From Selenomonadaceae bacterium (GTDB lineage Bacteria; Bacillota; Negativicutes; Selenomonadales; Selenomonadaceae): 49,300 bases of DNA. The translations under genes were made by a program, and so were the position numbers. The stretch spans positions 1 through 49,300 of the forward strand of contig JAFSOQ010000023.1 in NCBI GenBank assembly GCA_017446845.1. The letters are read 5' to 3'. Position 1 is the stretch's first letter. Every line of letters starts with the position of its first letter. This document shows positions 16,479 through 24,713 of this stretch, in pieces. Below the pieces are notes generated by a model that was not told the DNA's origin, searched no databases, and saw only the letters and a list, made by a program, of their open reading frames with translations.

Positions 16479-16943
16479 TGATTGAAGTGCAAATTCCACA
16501 CATTCCGGAACCAAGCCGTGAACGTCGCCGCCGAAATGTGCCAATTCCCTAACTCCTGAAGAACTTATAAACAAAAATTCCGGTGCTGTCAATAAAAAAA
16601 TTGTGTCGACGGTCGGGATAAGGTGTCTCATCATTTGAGCCTTGTTCACTTCGTATTCAAAATCCGCCGCCGAACGCAAGCCGCGAATTATCAGATTAAC
16701 GTCGTGTTTTCTGATGTAATCGGCGGCAAGTCCGTTGCAACCGTCAACCGTCACGTTATCGATATGGACAGTTGCCTCGCGCAAAAGTTCAACGCGCTCC
16801 TGCATGTTGAATAAAAATTTTTTTTGCTCGTTAATGAACACGCAGATAATCAATTCGTCAACCAGTTTTGCCGCGCGTTCAAAAATATTTACGTGCCCGT
16901 TGGTTACGGGGTCGAAACTCCCCGTGCAAATTGCTTTCTTCAT
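16464..16943 (-). CDS. coaD: Phosphopantetheine adenylyltransferase
   Basis: Penultimate step of CoA synthesis: transfers AMP from ATP to 4'-phosphopantetheine; soluble hexamer. 159 residues, normal length. The nucleotidyltransferase motif is TGSFDPVTNGH (His17), followed by NLIIRGLRSAADFEYE and the C-terminal SSSGVRELAHFGGDV, in which the usual ISSTxVR reads ISSSGVR. The ATG overlaps the rsmD stop by four bases, the common rsmD-coaD pairing. Its last codons and stop come from the border repeat (VGI then TAG). Confidence 0.97.
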   Translation of the reverse strand: MKKAICTGSFDPVTNGHVNIFERAAKLVDELIICVFINEQKKFLFNMQERVELLREATVHIDNVTVDGCNGLAADYIRKHDVNLIIRGLRSAADFEYEVNKAQMMRHLIPTVDTIFLLTAPEFLFISSSGVRELAHFGGDVHGLVPECVEFALQSKVGI

Positions 16944-17485
16944 GATATTTTCCTCTTAAAGATTTTTATCGTCGTCGTGTGACCGTATGTTATTTCCCTT
17001 ATCAATTCAAAGTCGCTGACTAAAATTTCTTCCGCGCCGTGCTCGACAATCATCAAACCGTTCAGCAAATTCAATTCCGCCACAAGCTCCAAAGATTTTT
17101 GCGCGAGTCCTTTTGCATATGGCGGGTCGCAGAAAATTAAATCGAACGTCAAATCTTGTTTGCCGAGTCGTCGCAAAATTTTTTCAAAGTCGCCGCGCAG
17201 AATTTTGCAATTATCGAACTTTGTCCGCGTCACGTTGTCGCGAATTATTTCCGTTGTCATCAAGTCGATAAATGTCGCCGAACTTGCGCCGCGTGACATT
17301 GCTTCAAGTCCCAAAGCCCCCGTGCCCGCGAAAATATCCAGCACAGAATTTATCTCCGAAAAATTTATCAGCCCGCTCAATACGCTGAACAATGATTCCT
17401 TAACGCGGTCGCTCGTCGGTCTCGTCTCAAGTCCCGAAGGCGTCTTCAAGCGCAAACCTTTTGCTCTGCCCGTGATTATCCTCAT
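16940..17485 (-). CDS. rsmD: 16S rRNA (guanine966-N2)-methyltransferase
   Basis: SAM-dependent methylation of G966 in 16S rRNA during 30S assembly. 181 residues. It starts MRIITGRAKGLRLKTP, has TRPTSDRVKESLF, the SAM motif DIFAGTGALGLEAMSRGA, and catalytic DPPY at residues 120-123. It begins immediately after the ilvA stop and overlaps coaD, so ilvA, rsmD and coaD are one transcript. Confidence 0.96.
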   Translation of the reverse strand: MRIITGRAKGLRLKTPSGLETRPTSDRVKESLFSVLSGLINFSEINSVLDIFAGTGALGLEAMSRGASSATFIDLMTTEIIRDNVTRTKFDNCKILRGDFEKILRRLGKQDLTFDLIFCDPPYAKGLAQKSLELVAELNLLNGLMIVEHGAEEILVSDFELIREITYGHTTTIKIFKRKIS

Positions 17486-17486
17486 T

Positions 17487-18737
17487 TTATCTTAACAGGT
17501 CAATCTTTTCAATTTCGTAGCCGTTGCGATTCAGCGCGGCAACGATTCTGTCAATGTGCTCTTGATTGTGCGTCTCGACCGTCACTTCCAATACAACTTT
17601 CTTGAAACTGTCGGTAACTCGCGCCTGGTCGTGTTCAAGCTTGATGACGTTGGCATTTTCCTCCGTAAGTATTCGCGACACGTTGAGAAGTTCGCCGGGC
17701 TTATCGGCGAGCAAAACTCCAAAGCAGAAAATTCTTCCGCGAACGATTAACGCCTTGTCAATCAGCGCGCTCAATGTGGAAATGTCGATGTTGCCGCCGC
17801 TGACGATTGCCACGACTTTTTTGCCTTTGAAGTCCAACTTATTCAACGCCGCCAAACTCAAGACGCCCGCGCCCTCGGCAATGAGTTTGTGCTTTTCGAT
17901 AAGATAGAGCAACGCCGACATAATTTCCATTTCGCTGACCATGATGATTTCGTCAAGATATTTTTTGCAGAACGCAAAAGTTAAATCGCCCGCCGTTTTG
18001 ACTGCGCAACCGTCGGCAACAGTATCCGAACTTTCCAACGATACGATTTTGCCCGCGTCCAGAGCCGCTTTCATGCAAGCCGCATTTTCCGGTTCGACGC
18101 CGATAACTTTGACTTGCGGACTTACAACTTTTGTCGCGAGTGCCACGCCCGACGCAAAGCCGCCGCCGCCTATCGGAACCAAAATCGCGTCGACGTCTTT
18201 AAGTTCGTTGATAATTTCAAGGGCAGTCGTGCCTTGTCCGAGCAAAACTTCCAAGTCGTTGAACGGGTGAACGTAAACATAACCGTGCGCTTTGCAAAGT
18301 TCCAAGCTGTGCTGATAAGCGTCGTCGAATCCGTCACCGTGCAAGACAACTTCCGCGCCGTAAGCTTTGGTCGCCTCGACTTTCAAAATCGGAGTGGTCG
18401 CGGGCATACAGATTACCGCTTTGACTCCCAATTTCTGCGCGGCGAAGGCAACTCCTTGGGCGTGATTGCCGGCAGACGCCGTGATTACTCCGCGTTGACG
18501 TTCCTCTTCGGTCAAGTGGCTGATTTTGTTATACGCGCCGCGCAATTTAAATGCGCCCGTGTGTTGCATGTTTTCGGGCTTGAGAAAAATTTCGTTGCCG
18601 CTCAGTTCCGAAAAAAAATCACTCGGTATTAATTTTGTTTTCTTGACAATGCCCGCCAGTTGTTTATCGGCACGATACACGTCGGCTATCGTCGTGCGCT
18701 CAACTGTTTCCTCCGCAAGATTTTTTTCTTCGCTCAA
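17487..18737 (-). CDS. ilvA: Threonine ammonia-lyase with C-terminal ACT domain
   Basis: PLP enzyme that deaminates threonine to 2-oxobutanoate, the entry to isoleucine synthesis. 416 residues. The PLP lysine is K64 in AFKLRGAYNK; SAGNHAQGVA and the phosphate-binding PIGGGGFASG are present. From about residue 335 there is one ACT domain (VLLADKPGELLNVSRILTEE), so the size matches the short allosteric form rather than the 510-residue enzyme with two ACT-like domains. The start is TTG after GGGAGG. Its promoter-to-RBS region is a near copy of that in front of the araC-type gene at 20 kb. Confidence 0.95.
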   Translation of the reverse strand: MSEEKNLAEETVERTTIADVYRADKQLAGIVKKTKLIPSDFFSELSGNEIFLKPENMQHTGAFKLRGAYNKISHLTEEERQRGVITASAGNHAQGVAFAAQKLGVKAVICMPATTPILKVEATKAYGAEVVLHGDGFDDAYQHSLELCKAHGYVYVHPFNDLEVLLGQGTTALEIINELKDVDAILVPIGGGGFASGVALATKVVSPQVKVIGVEPENAACMKAALDAGKIVSLESSDTVADGCAVKTAGDLTFAFCKKYLDEIIMVSEMEIMSALLYLIEKHKLIAEGAGVLSLAALNKLDFKGKKVVAIVSGGNIDISTLSALIDKALIVRGRIFCFGVLLADKPGELLNVSRILTEENANVIKLEHDQARVTDSFKKVVLEVTVETHNQEHIDRIVAALNRNGYEIEKIDLLR

Positions 18738-18832
18738 TTTAAAACCTCCCGTCGCTTAGTGCAGATAATTTATCATTCTAAAGACTGCGCGTCAACAAAA
18801 TCGTCCTGTTTTTTGCGTACAAAAATTTTTCA
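18738..18832 (-). promoter_or_regulatory. Duplicated promoter block, ilvA copy
   Basis: On the minus strand TTGACG (18795-18790), 17 bases, TAAATT (18772-18767), then the GGGAGG RBS. The whole 95 bp aligns with 20043-20136, including the sequence upstream of the -35. Confidence 0.8.
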
Positions 18833-18975
18833 AAGCCGTCACGATAACAATCGCAAAAAAAAATTTAGTCAAGCTTGTCAAGGAAATTTATTTCGTTTCG
18901 GATATAATTCGCACTGTAAACAGGATAACAAATCCGAGCAAGTAAAAATCAAAAATTTTAAAGGAGCGATTTAAA

Positions 18976-19095
18976 ATGAAAAAGGAAAACAAATTTTTTG
19001 ACGGCGACCAAATTTATGCAATGGCAGTGACTTTGTTTGCGGGCGTCTGCGCCGTCGGATTTTTGGTCAGCGTCGCGATTTTAAACATTTTCTGA
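18976..19095 (+). CDS. Small single-pass membrane protein (39 residues)
   Basis: ATG at 18976 is preceded by AAAGGAGCG at ideal spacing. The protein has a polar N terminus (MKKENKFFDGDQIY) and one hydrophobic helix (AVTLFAGVCAVGFLVSVAIL). A TATAAT at 18902 may be its -10, though I see no good -35. A terminator follows at 19132. I cannot name it; small proteins of this type are easily missed in annotation. Confidence 0.7.
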   Translation: MKKENKFFDGDQIYAMAVTLFAGVCAVGFLVSVAILNIF

Positions 19096-19131
19096 ACAAA
19101 CAGGTAACCCTTCACATTAAATAAAAAATTT

Positions 19132-19160
19132 CCCCGTCAAAAAATCGGCGGGGATTTTTT
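19132..19160. terminator. Bidirectional terminator
   Basis: CCCCGTC and GGCGGGG pair (one G-T), preceded by an A-rich stretch and followed by ATTTTTTT. It lies between the small membrane gene and the convergent araC-type gene. Confidence 0.85.
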
Positions 19161-20026
19161 TATACGTCGGAAGGAACGGAGCCGATTGAAGCTTCGCGCC
19201 ATTTTTTACGATAGACATGCGGCGGCATCCCGATAATTTTTTTGAACGCCCGACTGAAATAATTTGAATCATCATAACCGACCCGCGCAGAAATTTCCGT
19301 GAGCGGCAAATTTGTATAAATCAACAGACATTGCGCTTTGCCGATTCGCCGACGCAAAATATATTGCTGCGGAGAATAACCCGTCGCTTTTTTGAAGACG
19401 TGCGATAAATAATATTCGTTGGAATTAATCAAAGCGTTGAGTTCGGTGAGCGTCAAATTTTCGGCGTAGTGCTCCTCAATGTAAGTTTTAATCCGCTCGA
19501 CGATATAATTTTTTTCCTTGGTCGATTCAAGCGTGGTCGAAGAAATAATTTTGTGAACGATGAGCACAACTGCGCGGGCGAGTGAATTTGCAATTTGATA
19601 ACCGTTCGATTGCTCGGCGTAAAAATGAATCAGCGGATAAAGTTGCGTGAGTTCACCGGCGACGCTTTGGCAGGGAATTCGCGGATGAAAATTTTTCGGT
19701 AAAAGTTCATTGGTTTTCAAGCCGGGCAATTTCAAATTCGTTACGGCAATGCACCAGGCTTTAAGCTTGGAACCAATCATTAAACTTTCGTCGTGGAGGA
19801 CGCCGCTGTTGTGAATCAGAACATCGCCCGCTTGAACGTTGCAAAGTTCGCCGTCGACAACCTGCGTACCGTTGCCCGATAAAATAAAATTCAATTCAAG
19901 GCGATCGTCGTGCTTGTGCATGGAGCGCAAACCTTCGTTCCAATGATATACGCCCAAAAGTTGCGGTTCGCTCTCGAACGGAGAATTTTCTTGCGCGTTA
20001 ATTTCTATCAGCTGTGCCAAGTTCAT
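19160..20026 (-). CDS. AraC-family transcriptional regulator with cupin sensor domain
   Basis: 288 residues from ATG 20026 (a GTG one codon earlier is possible). The N-terminal half is a cupin-like ligand domain (MHKHDDRLELNFILSGNG, AGDVLIHNSGVLHDE). The C-terminal 100 residues hold two HTH motifs: LTLTELNALINSNEYYLSHVFKKATGYSPQQY in part, and LPLTEISARVGYDDSNYFSRAFKK. The RBS is poor (AAAGG only two bases before the ATG), and a 14-codon reading frame overlaps the start, so translation may be coupled to that leader. Its promoter region is a duplicate of the one before ilvA. Target genes unknown; the effector may be a sugar or similar small molecule. Confidence 0.9.
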   Translation of the reverse strand: MNLAQLIEINAQENSPFESEPQLLGVYHWNEGLRSMHKHDDRLELNFILSGNGTQVVDGELCNVQAGDVLIHNSGVLHDESLMIGSKLKAWCIAVTNLKLPGLKTNELLPKNFHPRIPCQSVAGELTQLYPLIHFYAEQSNGYQIANSLARAVVLIVHKIISSTTLESTKEKNYIVERIKTYIEEHYAENLTLTELNALINSNEYYLSHVFKKATGYSPQQYILRRRIGKAQCLLIYTNLPLTEISARVGYDDSNYFSRAFKKIIGMPPHVYRKKWREASIGSVPSDV

Positions 20027-20042
20027 CACCTTTGTTATTCAT
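19998..20042 (-). CDS. Possible 14-codon leader peptide before the araC-type gene
   Basis: MNNKGDELGTADRN, ATG at 20042, TAA at 20000-19998, out of frame with and overlapping the regulator start. In the duplicated promoter block this ATG sits exactly where the TTG start of ilvA sits, so it is the ancestral start position. Its RBS has decayed (CGAGATG instead of CGGGAGG), so expression is doubtful. Confidence 0.3.
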   Translation of the reverse strand: MNNKGDELGTADRN

Positions 20043-20136
20043 TTTAAAACATCTCGTCGTTTAGTTATGATAATTTACCATTCTAAAGACTGCGCGTCAA
20101 CAAAATTGTCCCGGTTTTTGAGTAGAAATTTTTTCA
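20043..20136 (-). promoter_or_regulatory. Duplicated promoter block, araC copy
   Basis: TTGACG (20100-20095), 17 bases, TAAATT (20077-20072) on the minus strand, in a 94-bp block homologous to 18738-18832. Confidence 0.8.
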
Positions 20137-20245
20137 CCGGTGCGAACAGAACAAGTTTTTCAAGCAGTTTGATTTCTCGCTCCGTTATGCTAACTAAGAT
20201 GGTTGAAACTTTGAGTTTTTCTGTCCGTTGCACTTACGTTGTACT

Positions 20246-21505
20246 TCAAGTTATAGAAATTCCTGCGGCATTCCCCATTGCCCACGCTGCTTGCAAATTA
20301 AATCCGCCCGTGAAGCCGTCAACGTCTGCCACTTCCCCGACGATAAACAATCCGTCGATAATTTTTGATTGCATCGTTCGCGGGTCGATTTCTTTTACCG
20401 AGACGCCGCCCGCAGTGACAATCGCTTCGTCAATCGGGCGTGTTTTGGTTATCGTCAAAGGCAGACCGCGCAAAATTTCTGCCAAGCGTCGACGTTCGGC
20501 TTGAGTAATTTCGTCGACTTTTTTGTTTTCGTCGAGATACGACAAATCCAAAACCGGCGGAATTAATTTCGTCGGCAAAAGTTCAATCAGTGAATTTTTT
20601 ATCGTCTTGCGCTTGAATTTGTCGAAGTCGCGCAAAATCCTCGCGTCGAGTTGTTCGGGAGTCAGCGCGGGCTTTAAATTTATTTCAAGCTCCACGAATT
20701 TTTTTTCAGCCAAAAGTTTCGCCGCCTGCCGACTCAATGTCAAAATTATCGGTCCCGAAACTCCGAAGTGCGTGAATAACATTTCGCCGAATTGTTCCGC
20801 GACTTTTTTTCCTTCCGCCAAAAGTTTCACGCGCACATTTCTCAACGATAATCCTTGCAAATCTTTTACGAAGTCTTCTTCCGTTTCGAGCGGCACGAGC
20901 GCAGGTAAAATTTCCGTGACCGTGTGACCCAATCGCCGTGCAAATTTAAAGCCGTCGCCCGTCGAACCTGTCGCGGAATATGACGCACCGCCCGTCGCCA
21001 AAATCACCGCGTCGCAATGAAAAATTTTCCCGCCGACTTTTACGCCGACGATTTTTTTATTTTCCGTCAGAATTTCCGTCACGGGCGAATTTGTTTTGAC
21101 TTCGACATTTAAAATCGCCATTCGTTTTAACAGCGCGTCAATAACTTCGGTCGCGTCGTCACTCACGGGAAAAATTCTGCCGCCGCGTTCGATTTTGGTC
21201 TTAATGCCCAAGCTCTCAAAAAAATTTACGGCATCGGCGGACGAAAAATTTTTCAGCGCGCTGTATAAAAATTTCCCGTTGCCGGGAATGTTTTTAACGA
21301 TTTCGGGAACGTCAGCCGCGTTCGTCAAGTTGCAACGACCTTTGCCGGTGATTCTCAACTTGCGTCCGACTTGCGGCATTTTTTCAAACAAAGTGACTTG
21401 CGCACCGCTCTCCGCCGCACGAATCGCCGACATAATCCCGGCCGCCCCGCCGCCGACAACTGCAATTAGGAATTGGGAATTGGGAATGTGGAATGATTTT
21501 TTCAT
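20246..21505 (-). CDS. HI0933-family NAD(P)/FAD-dependent oxidoreductase
   Basis: 419-residue flavoprotein of the HI0933/YhiN family. It has FAD-binding GGGAAGIMSAIRAAESG near residue 18, TGKGRCNLTN, ILATGGASYSATGSTGDG, and the C-terminal AGGVSVKEIDPRTM and GGFNLQAAWAMG blocks. Physiological substrate is not established for the family. The N terminus is odd: MKKS is followed by FHIPNSQFLI, encoded by a border repeat, before the normal AVVGGGAAG. A GGAG lies about 10 bases before the ATG, so this start is used, and the repeat has been accepted in frame. The ATG directly follows the stop of the upstream pseudouridine synthase gene. Confidence 0.92.
   Translation of the reverse strand: MKKSFHIPNSQFLIAVVGGGAAGIMSAIRAAESGAQVTLFEKMPQVGRKLRITGKGRCNLTNAADVPEIVKNIPGNGKFLYSALKNFSSADAVNFFESLGIKTKIERGGRIFPVSDDATEVIDALLKRMAILNVEVKTNSPVTEILTENKKIVGVKVGGKIFHCDAVILATGGASYSATGSTGDGFKFARRLGHTVTEILPALVPLETEEDFVKDLQGLSLRNVRVKLLAEGKKVAEQFGEMLFTHFGVSGPIILTLSRQAAKLLAEKKFVELEINLKPALTPEQLDARILRDFDKFKRKTIKNSLIELLPTKLIPPVLDLSYLDENKKVDEITQAERRRLAEILRGLPLTITKTRPIDEAIVTAGGVSVKEIDPRTMQSKIIDGLFIVGEVADVDGFTGGFNLQAAWAMGNAAGISIT
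21463..21494. repeat. Border repeat inside a coding N terminus
   Basis: AATTAGGAATTGGGAATTGG followed by GAATGTGGAATG is a member of the repeat family. It encodes residues 5-14 of the HI0933 protein on the minus strand and shares CATTCCACATT with the block at 11752-11770. Confidence 0.7.
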
Positions 21506-22216
21506 TTAATCAAAGTCTCCTGTTTTGTAAAGTTGCGCGACTTCTTCCGCCGTCAATTCTCGCCATTGCCCGACCTTCAAACCTTCCAACGTCAGACCCG
21601 CAAATTTTATTCGCCAAAGTCTTTTCACGTCGCAACCGATTGCCGCGAACATTCTGCGCACTTGCCGATTGCGTCCCTCGTGTATCGTGACTTCGACCGA
21701 ATTTTCTCCGAGCAAATAAATTTCTGCGGGAGCAGTCAAGCCGTCGTCGAGTTCAATGCCCGCGCGAAGTTTATCAAGTTTTTCTTCAGTGAGTTCGCCC
21801 GAAATTTTTGCCCGATAAGTTTTTTCGACTTCAAAGCGCGGATGAATCAATGCATTTGTCAAATCGCCGTCATTGGTCAGAATCAAAAGCCCTTCCGAAT
21901 TCAAATCGAGACGCCCGACGGGATAAACGCGCTCCGAAAAATTTTCTCCGAGCAAATCCAAAACGGTTTTGCGCCCGCGTTCATCTTTGGCAGTCGAGAC
22001 AAAGCCGCGCGGTTTATTCAGCAAGATATAAATTTTTTTCGTGTCGAAGTGTAAAATTTTTCCGTCGACGCGGATTTTTTGATTGGAATCGGCTTTGGCT
22101 CCGAGTTCGAGAATAATTTTTCCGTCGACAGTGACGCGCCCCGCCGCAATTAATTTTTCAGCCTCACGCCGCGAACAAATTCCTGCGCGGGCTATCAACT
22201 TCTGCAATCGTTCCAA
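21506..22216 (-). CDS. RsuA/RluB-family pseudouridine synthase
   Basis: Converts a uridine in rRNA (probably 23S, RluB-type) to pseudouridine. 236 residues: an S4 RNA-binding domain at 1-60 (MERLQKLIARAGICSRREAEK in part), then the catalytic domain with VGRLDLNSEGLLILTNDG, where D104 is the catalytic Asp, and EGRNRQVRRMF. Length and motifs fit RluB better than RsuA, but the exact target is not certain. It is followed with no gap by the HI0933 gene. Confidence 0.93.
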   Translation of the reverse strand: MERLQKLIARAGICSRREAEKLIAAGRVTVDGKIILELGAKADSNQKIRVDGKILHFDTKKIYILLNKPRGFVSTAKDERGRKTVLDLLGENFSERVYPVGRLDLNSEGLLILTNDGDLTNALIHPRFEVEKTYRAKISGELTEEKLDKLRAGIELDDGLTAPAEIYLLGENSVEVTIHEGRNRQVRRMFAAIGCDVKRLWRIKFAGLTLEGLKVGQWRELTAEEVAQLYKTGDFD

Positions 22217-22341
22217 GTCATCAGCTCCAAAAATTTTCTGCCATTATATCACAGCCGCCGAAAAATTTTTTCTGATTCTGTAACAAAGCTTTCTAAGCAA
22301 CATACAAAAACGGAAAAATTTTGTTCGGATAAAAAAATTAT

Positions 22342-22370
22342 CCTCGACAACGCGTCGGGGAATTTTTTTT
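22342..22370. terminator. Rho-independent terminator
   Basis: CCTCGAC pairs with GTCGGGG (one G-T) around AACGC, followed by AATTTTTTTT, with seven A upstream for the other strand. It lies just 3' of the phosphoesterase gene and upstream of the pseudouridine synthase gene, both on the minus strand. Confidence 0.75.
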
Positions 22371-22490
22371 AGTTAGGAGTGAGGAGTTAGGAATAGTTAG
22401 GAGTTAGGAGTTAGGAATTAGGAGTTGGAAAAGCGAATTTAACTCCTCACTCCTCACTGCTAACTCCTAACTGAAATTAGGAGTTGATTT
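22371..22490. repeat. TTAGGAG/CTCCTAA border repeat
   Basis: Repeated AGTTAGGAGTGAGGAGTTAGG-type units to about 22430, then the complementary form AACTCCTCACTCCTCACTGC, giving a long hairpin. It runs into the phosphoesterase gene and encodes its last residues (STPNFS, stop TAG). Confidence 0.85.
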
Positions 22491-23648
22491 CAGCGTGAAG
22501 TAAGCAATTTCGGGCGGGCAACCGAATCTGAACGGAAACCAGCTGCCGTTGCCGACGTGGACGTAACCAAAACTGTCGCCAATTTTCACGACGCCGCGAG
22601 TGTATTTGAATACGGGGAAGAGCGGCACGCCGAAAATCCCGAATTGACTGCCGTGAGTGTGTCCCGTCAAAGTCAGAGCAAAATTTCTTTCCGCGCCGTC
22701 GTCGATAAATTCGGGGTGGTGCGCGAGCAAAATTTTAATCGAATCGTCGGGAACATTTTCCATAGCTTTATCGACGAAATTTTTTCTGGCATCGACAAAA
22801 ATTTTTTCGCGTTCCTTATCGGCGGTGCTGGTGACGGGCGCGCGCGACGGATAATCAACGCCGAGGATATAGAGTTTCGACGTAACATTTTCTGCGCGAT
22901 TAACGAGCCAATGAATTTTCGTCTGAGCAAGTCCCGCCTCAATCGCGGAAATTCCTCTGAAGTGTTCGTGGTTGCCGTGAATGTAGTAAATGCCGAATTT
23001 AAATTTGTCGGTGAAGGCGTCGACGATTTTAATTGCGGCGGGGTTCATGTTCACGCTGTCAAAAATATCGCCGGTAATCGCGAGCAAGTCGGGTTTTGCG
23101 TCGGCAATTCTTTGCAAGAGACTTTCCAAACGTTCAAGAGAAAAATACGCGCCCAGGTGTAAATCGGAAATTTGCGCGAGTTTAAAACCTTCCAAATCGG
23201 GCGGAAGATTTTTAATCGGCACGTCGTAAAAATTTTCAACGTCAGAATTTTTTTCGATACGATTGCCGTAAAGCGAGACTGCCAACGACAACAGCGGATA
23301 AATCATGCCGTAAGCCAATATTCGACGCCGCGCAGGGTCAAATTTTTTCGGCGGATTGAATTTGCGATAGAAAAATCTTGCGACCAGTGCGCATATGACA
23401 ATCACGCTGCAGATTAATTGCGCCATTAAAAATATCGTCGCGAAATTTCCGAATAATTCGATAAACCATTGCGGCACGAACGAACGGAGCCACCAGCCGC
23501 CGATTATCACCAGGATAAAAATTAAATCTGCCGGCGCGAAGATTTTGTAGAATTTTTTTGCAATGTGTTCGCTGAAAAGAAATTTAATCGAAACGAGCGC
23601 GAGAGCCATTATCCCGCCGAGAAGTGCCGCTACAATTAATATAAACAT
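22467..23648 (-). CDS. Membrane-anchored metallophosphoesterase
   Basis: 393 residues. Three or four N-terminal hydrophobic helices occupy residues 1-130. The calcineurin-like catalytic domain then shows all metal motifs: ISDLHLG, GDIFD, HGNHEH, LAHHPEF and LTGHTHGSQFG. It resembles YaeI/YkuE-type enzymes; the substrate (lipid-linked phosphate or other) is unknown. It starts two bases after the folD stop, so the two are co-transcribed. The last six codons lie in a border repeat. Confidence 0.93.
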   Translation of the reverse strand: MFILIVAALLGGIMALALVSIKFLFSEHIAKKFYKIFAPADLIFILVIIGGWWLRSFVPQWFIELFGNFATIFLMAQLICSVIVICALVARFFYRKFNPPKKFDPARRRILAYGMIYPLLSLAVSLYGNRIEKNSDVENFYDVPIKNLPPDLEGFKLAQISDLHLGAYFSLERLESLLQRIADAKPDLLAITGDIFDSVNMNPAAIKIVDAFTDKFKFGIYYIHGNHEHFRGISAIEAGLAQTKIHWLVNRAENVTSKLYILGVDYPSRAPVTSTADKEREKIFVDARKNFVDKAMENVPDDSIKILLAHHPEFIDDGAERNFALTLTGHTHGSQFGIFGVPLFPVFKYTRGVVKIGDSFGYVHVGNGSWFPFRFGCPPEIAYFTLKSTPNFS

Positions 23649-23650
23649 TT

Positions 23651-24514
23651 TTAAATTCCTAATTGCATTTTGGCGGCTTTGACGACATTTTTCATGAGCA
23701 TGGCGACGGTTAAAAGTCCGACGCCGCCCGGCACGGGAGTAATCGCACCCGCAATTTCGACTGCCGCATCAAAATCCACATCGCCGACCAATTTTTTCGG
23801 CGCAATACGATTTATCCCAACATCGATAACGGTAGCACCGGGACGAATCATATCCGCCGTAACCAATTTGGGTTTGCCCGACGCCGCGACTAAAATTTCA
23901 CCTTCGCGAGCAACTTCCGCCAAATTTTTCGTGTGCGTGTGGCAGACGGTAACCGTGGCATGACGAGCCATAAGCAAATGCAAAAGCGGTTTGCCGACGA
24001 TATTGCTGCGCCCGATAATCACGGCACGTTTTCCGTCGATTTCAATGCCCGCAAGGTCTAACATCTCAATACAACCGGCGGGCGTGCACGGAACGAGCGC
24101 GGGACTTCCGATAACCAATTTGCCGACGTTGACGGGGTGGAAACCGTCGACATCTTTTTTCGGGTCGATTCGATTCAAAATTTCTTCCGAGTGCGCTTTA
24201 ATCGCGGCGGGCAACGGCAACTGCACCAAAATCCCGTGAACATTTTTATCCGCGTTGAGAGCGTCGATTTTGTTTAAGAGTTCGTCTTTGGTCGTATCTT
24301 CGGGCAACGCGACGACTTCCGAAATTATTCCAAGCTCCTCGCAAGTTTTGTGCTTGTTGCGAACGTAGACTTGCGACGCGGGATTTTCTCCGACGATTAT
24401 CACCGTCAAGCCCGGCGTCACTCCGAAATTTTTCTTGAGTTCCTCAACTTCAAGCCGCGCAGATTCTTTTATCTTCGCCGCGAATTCTTTTCCGTATAAA
24501 ATTCTTGCCGACAT
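23651..24514 (-). CDS. folD: Methylenetetrahydrofolate dehydrogenase/cyclohydrolase
   Basis: Bifunctional C1 enzyme interconverting methylene-THF, methenyl-THF and formyl-THF with NADP. ATG 24514 is supported by GGAGG and gives 287 residues starting MSARILYGKEFAA; the longer open frame to 24655 covers leader sequence. The catalytic Lys54 is in YVRNKHK, and KDVDGFHPVNVG, GRSNIVGKP and PVPGGVGLLTVAML are the signatures. A TATAAT -10 (24583-24578, minus strand) lies about 65 bp upstream. Confidence 0.96.
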   Translation of the reverse strand: MSARILYGKEFAAKIKESARLEVEELKKNFGVTPGLTVIIVGENPASQVYVRNKHKTCEELGIISEVVALPEDTTKDELLNKIDALNADKNVHGILVQLPLPAAIKAHSEEILNRIDPKKDVDGFHPVNVGKLVIGSPALVPCTPAGCIEMLDLAGIEIDGKRAVIIGRSNIVGKPLLHLLMARHATVTVCHTHTKNLAEVAREGEILVAASGKPKLVTADMIRPGATVIDVGINRIAPKKLVGDVDFDAAVEIAGAITPVPGGVGLLTVAMLMKNVVKAAKMQLGI

Positions 24515-24713
24515 GTTTTCAACCTCCATTTTACCGATTAGTTCTTTCCAAAGCCAATTTATTAGCATCTCCATGTCATTATACACGAAATTTGCTTTTT
24601 CTGAAACTAACTTATCAGGCACTGTTCGGCAATCGTTGTGTACGGACGCGGTCATAACTCTAAAAATTTTTAATCAGCATGGTGCGACCGTCGGATACAA
24701 ATTCGCGATTCTC

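Noticed and set aside
20067..20504. 145-codon plus-strand frame
   Set aside because: It runs antisense through the duplicated promoter and the HI0933 gene; shadow of those sequences.
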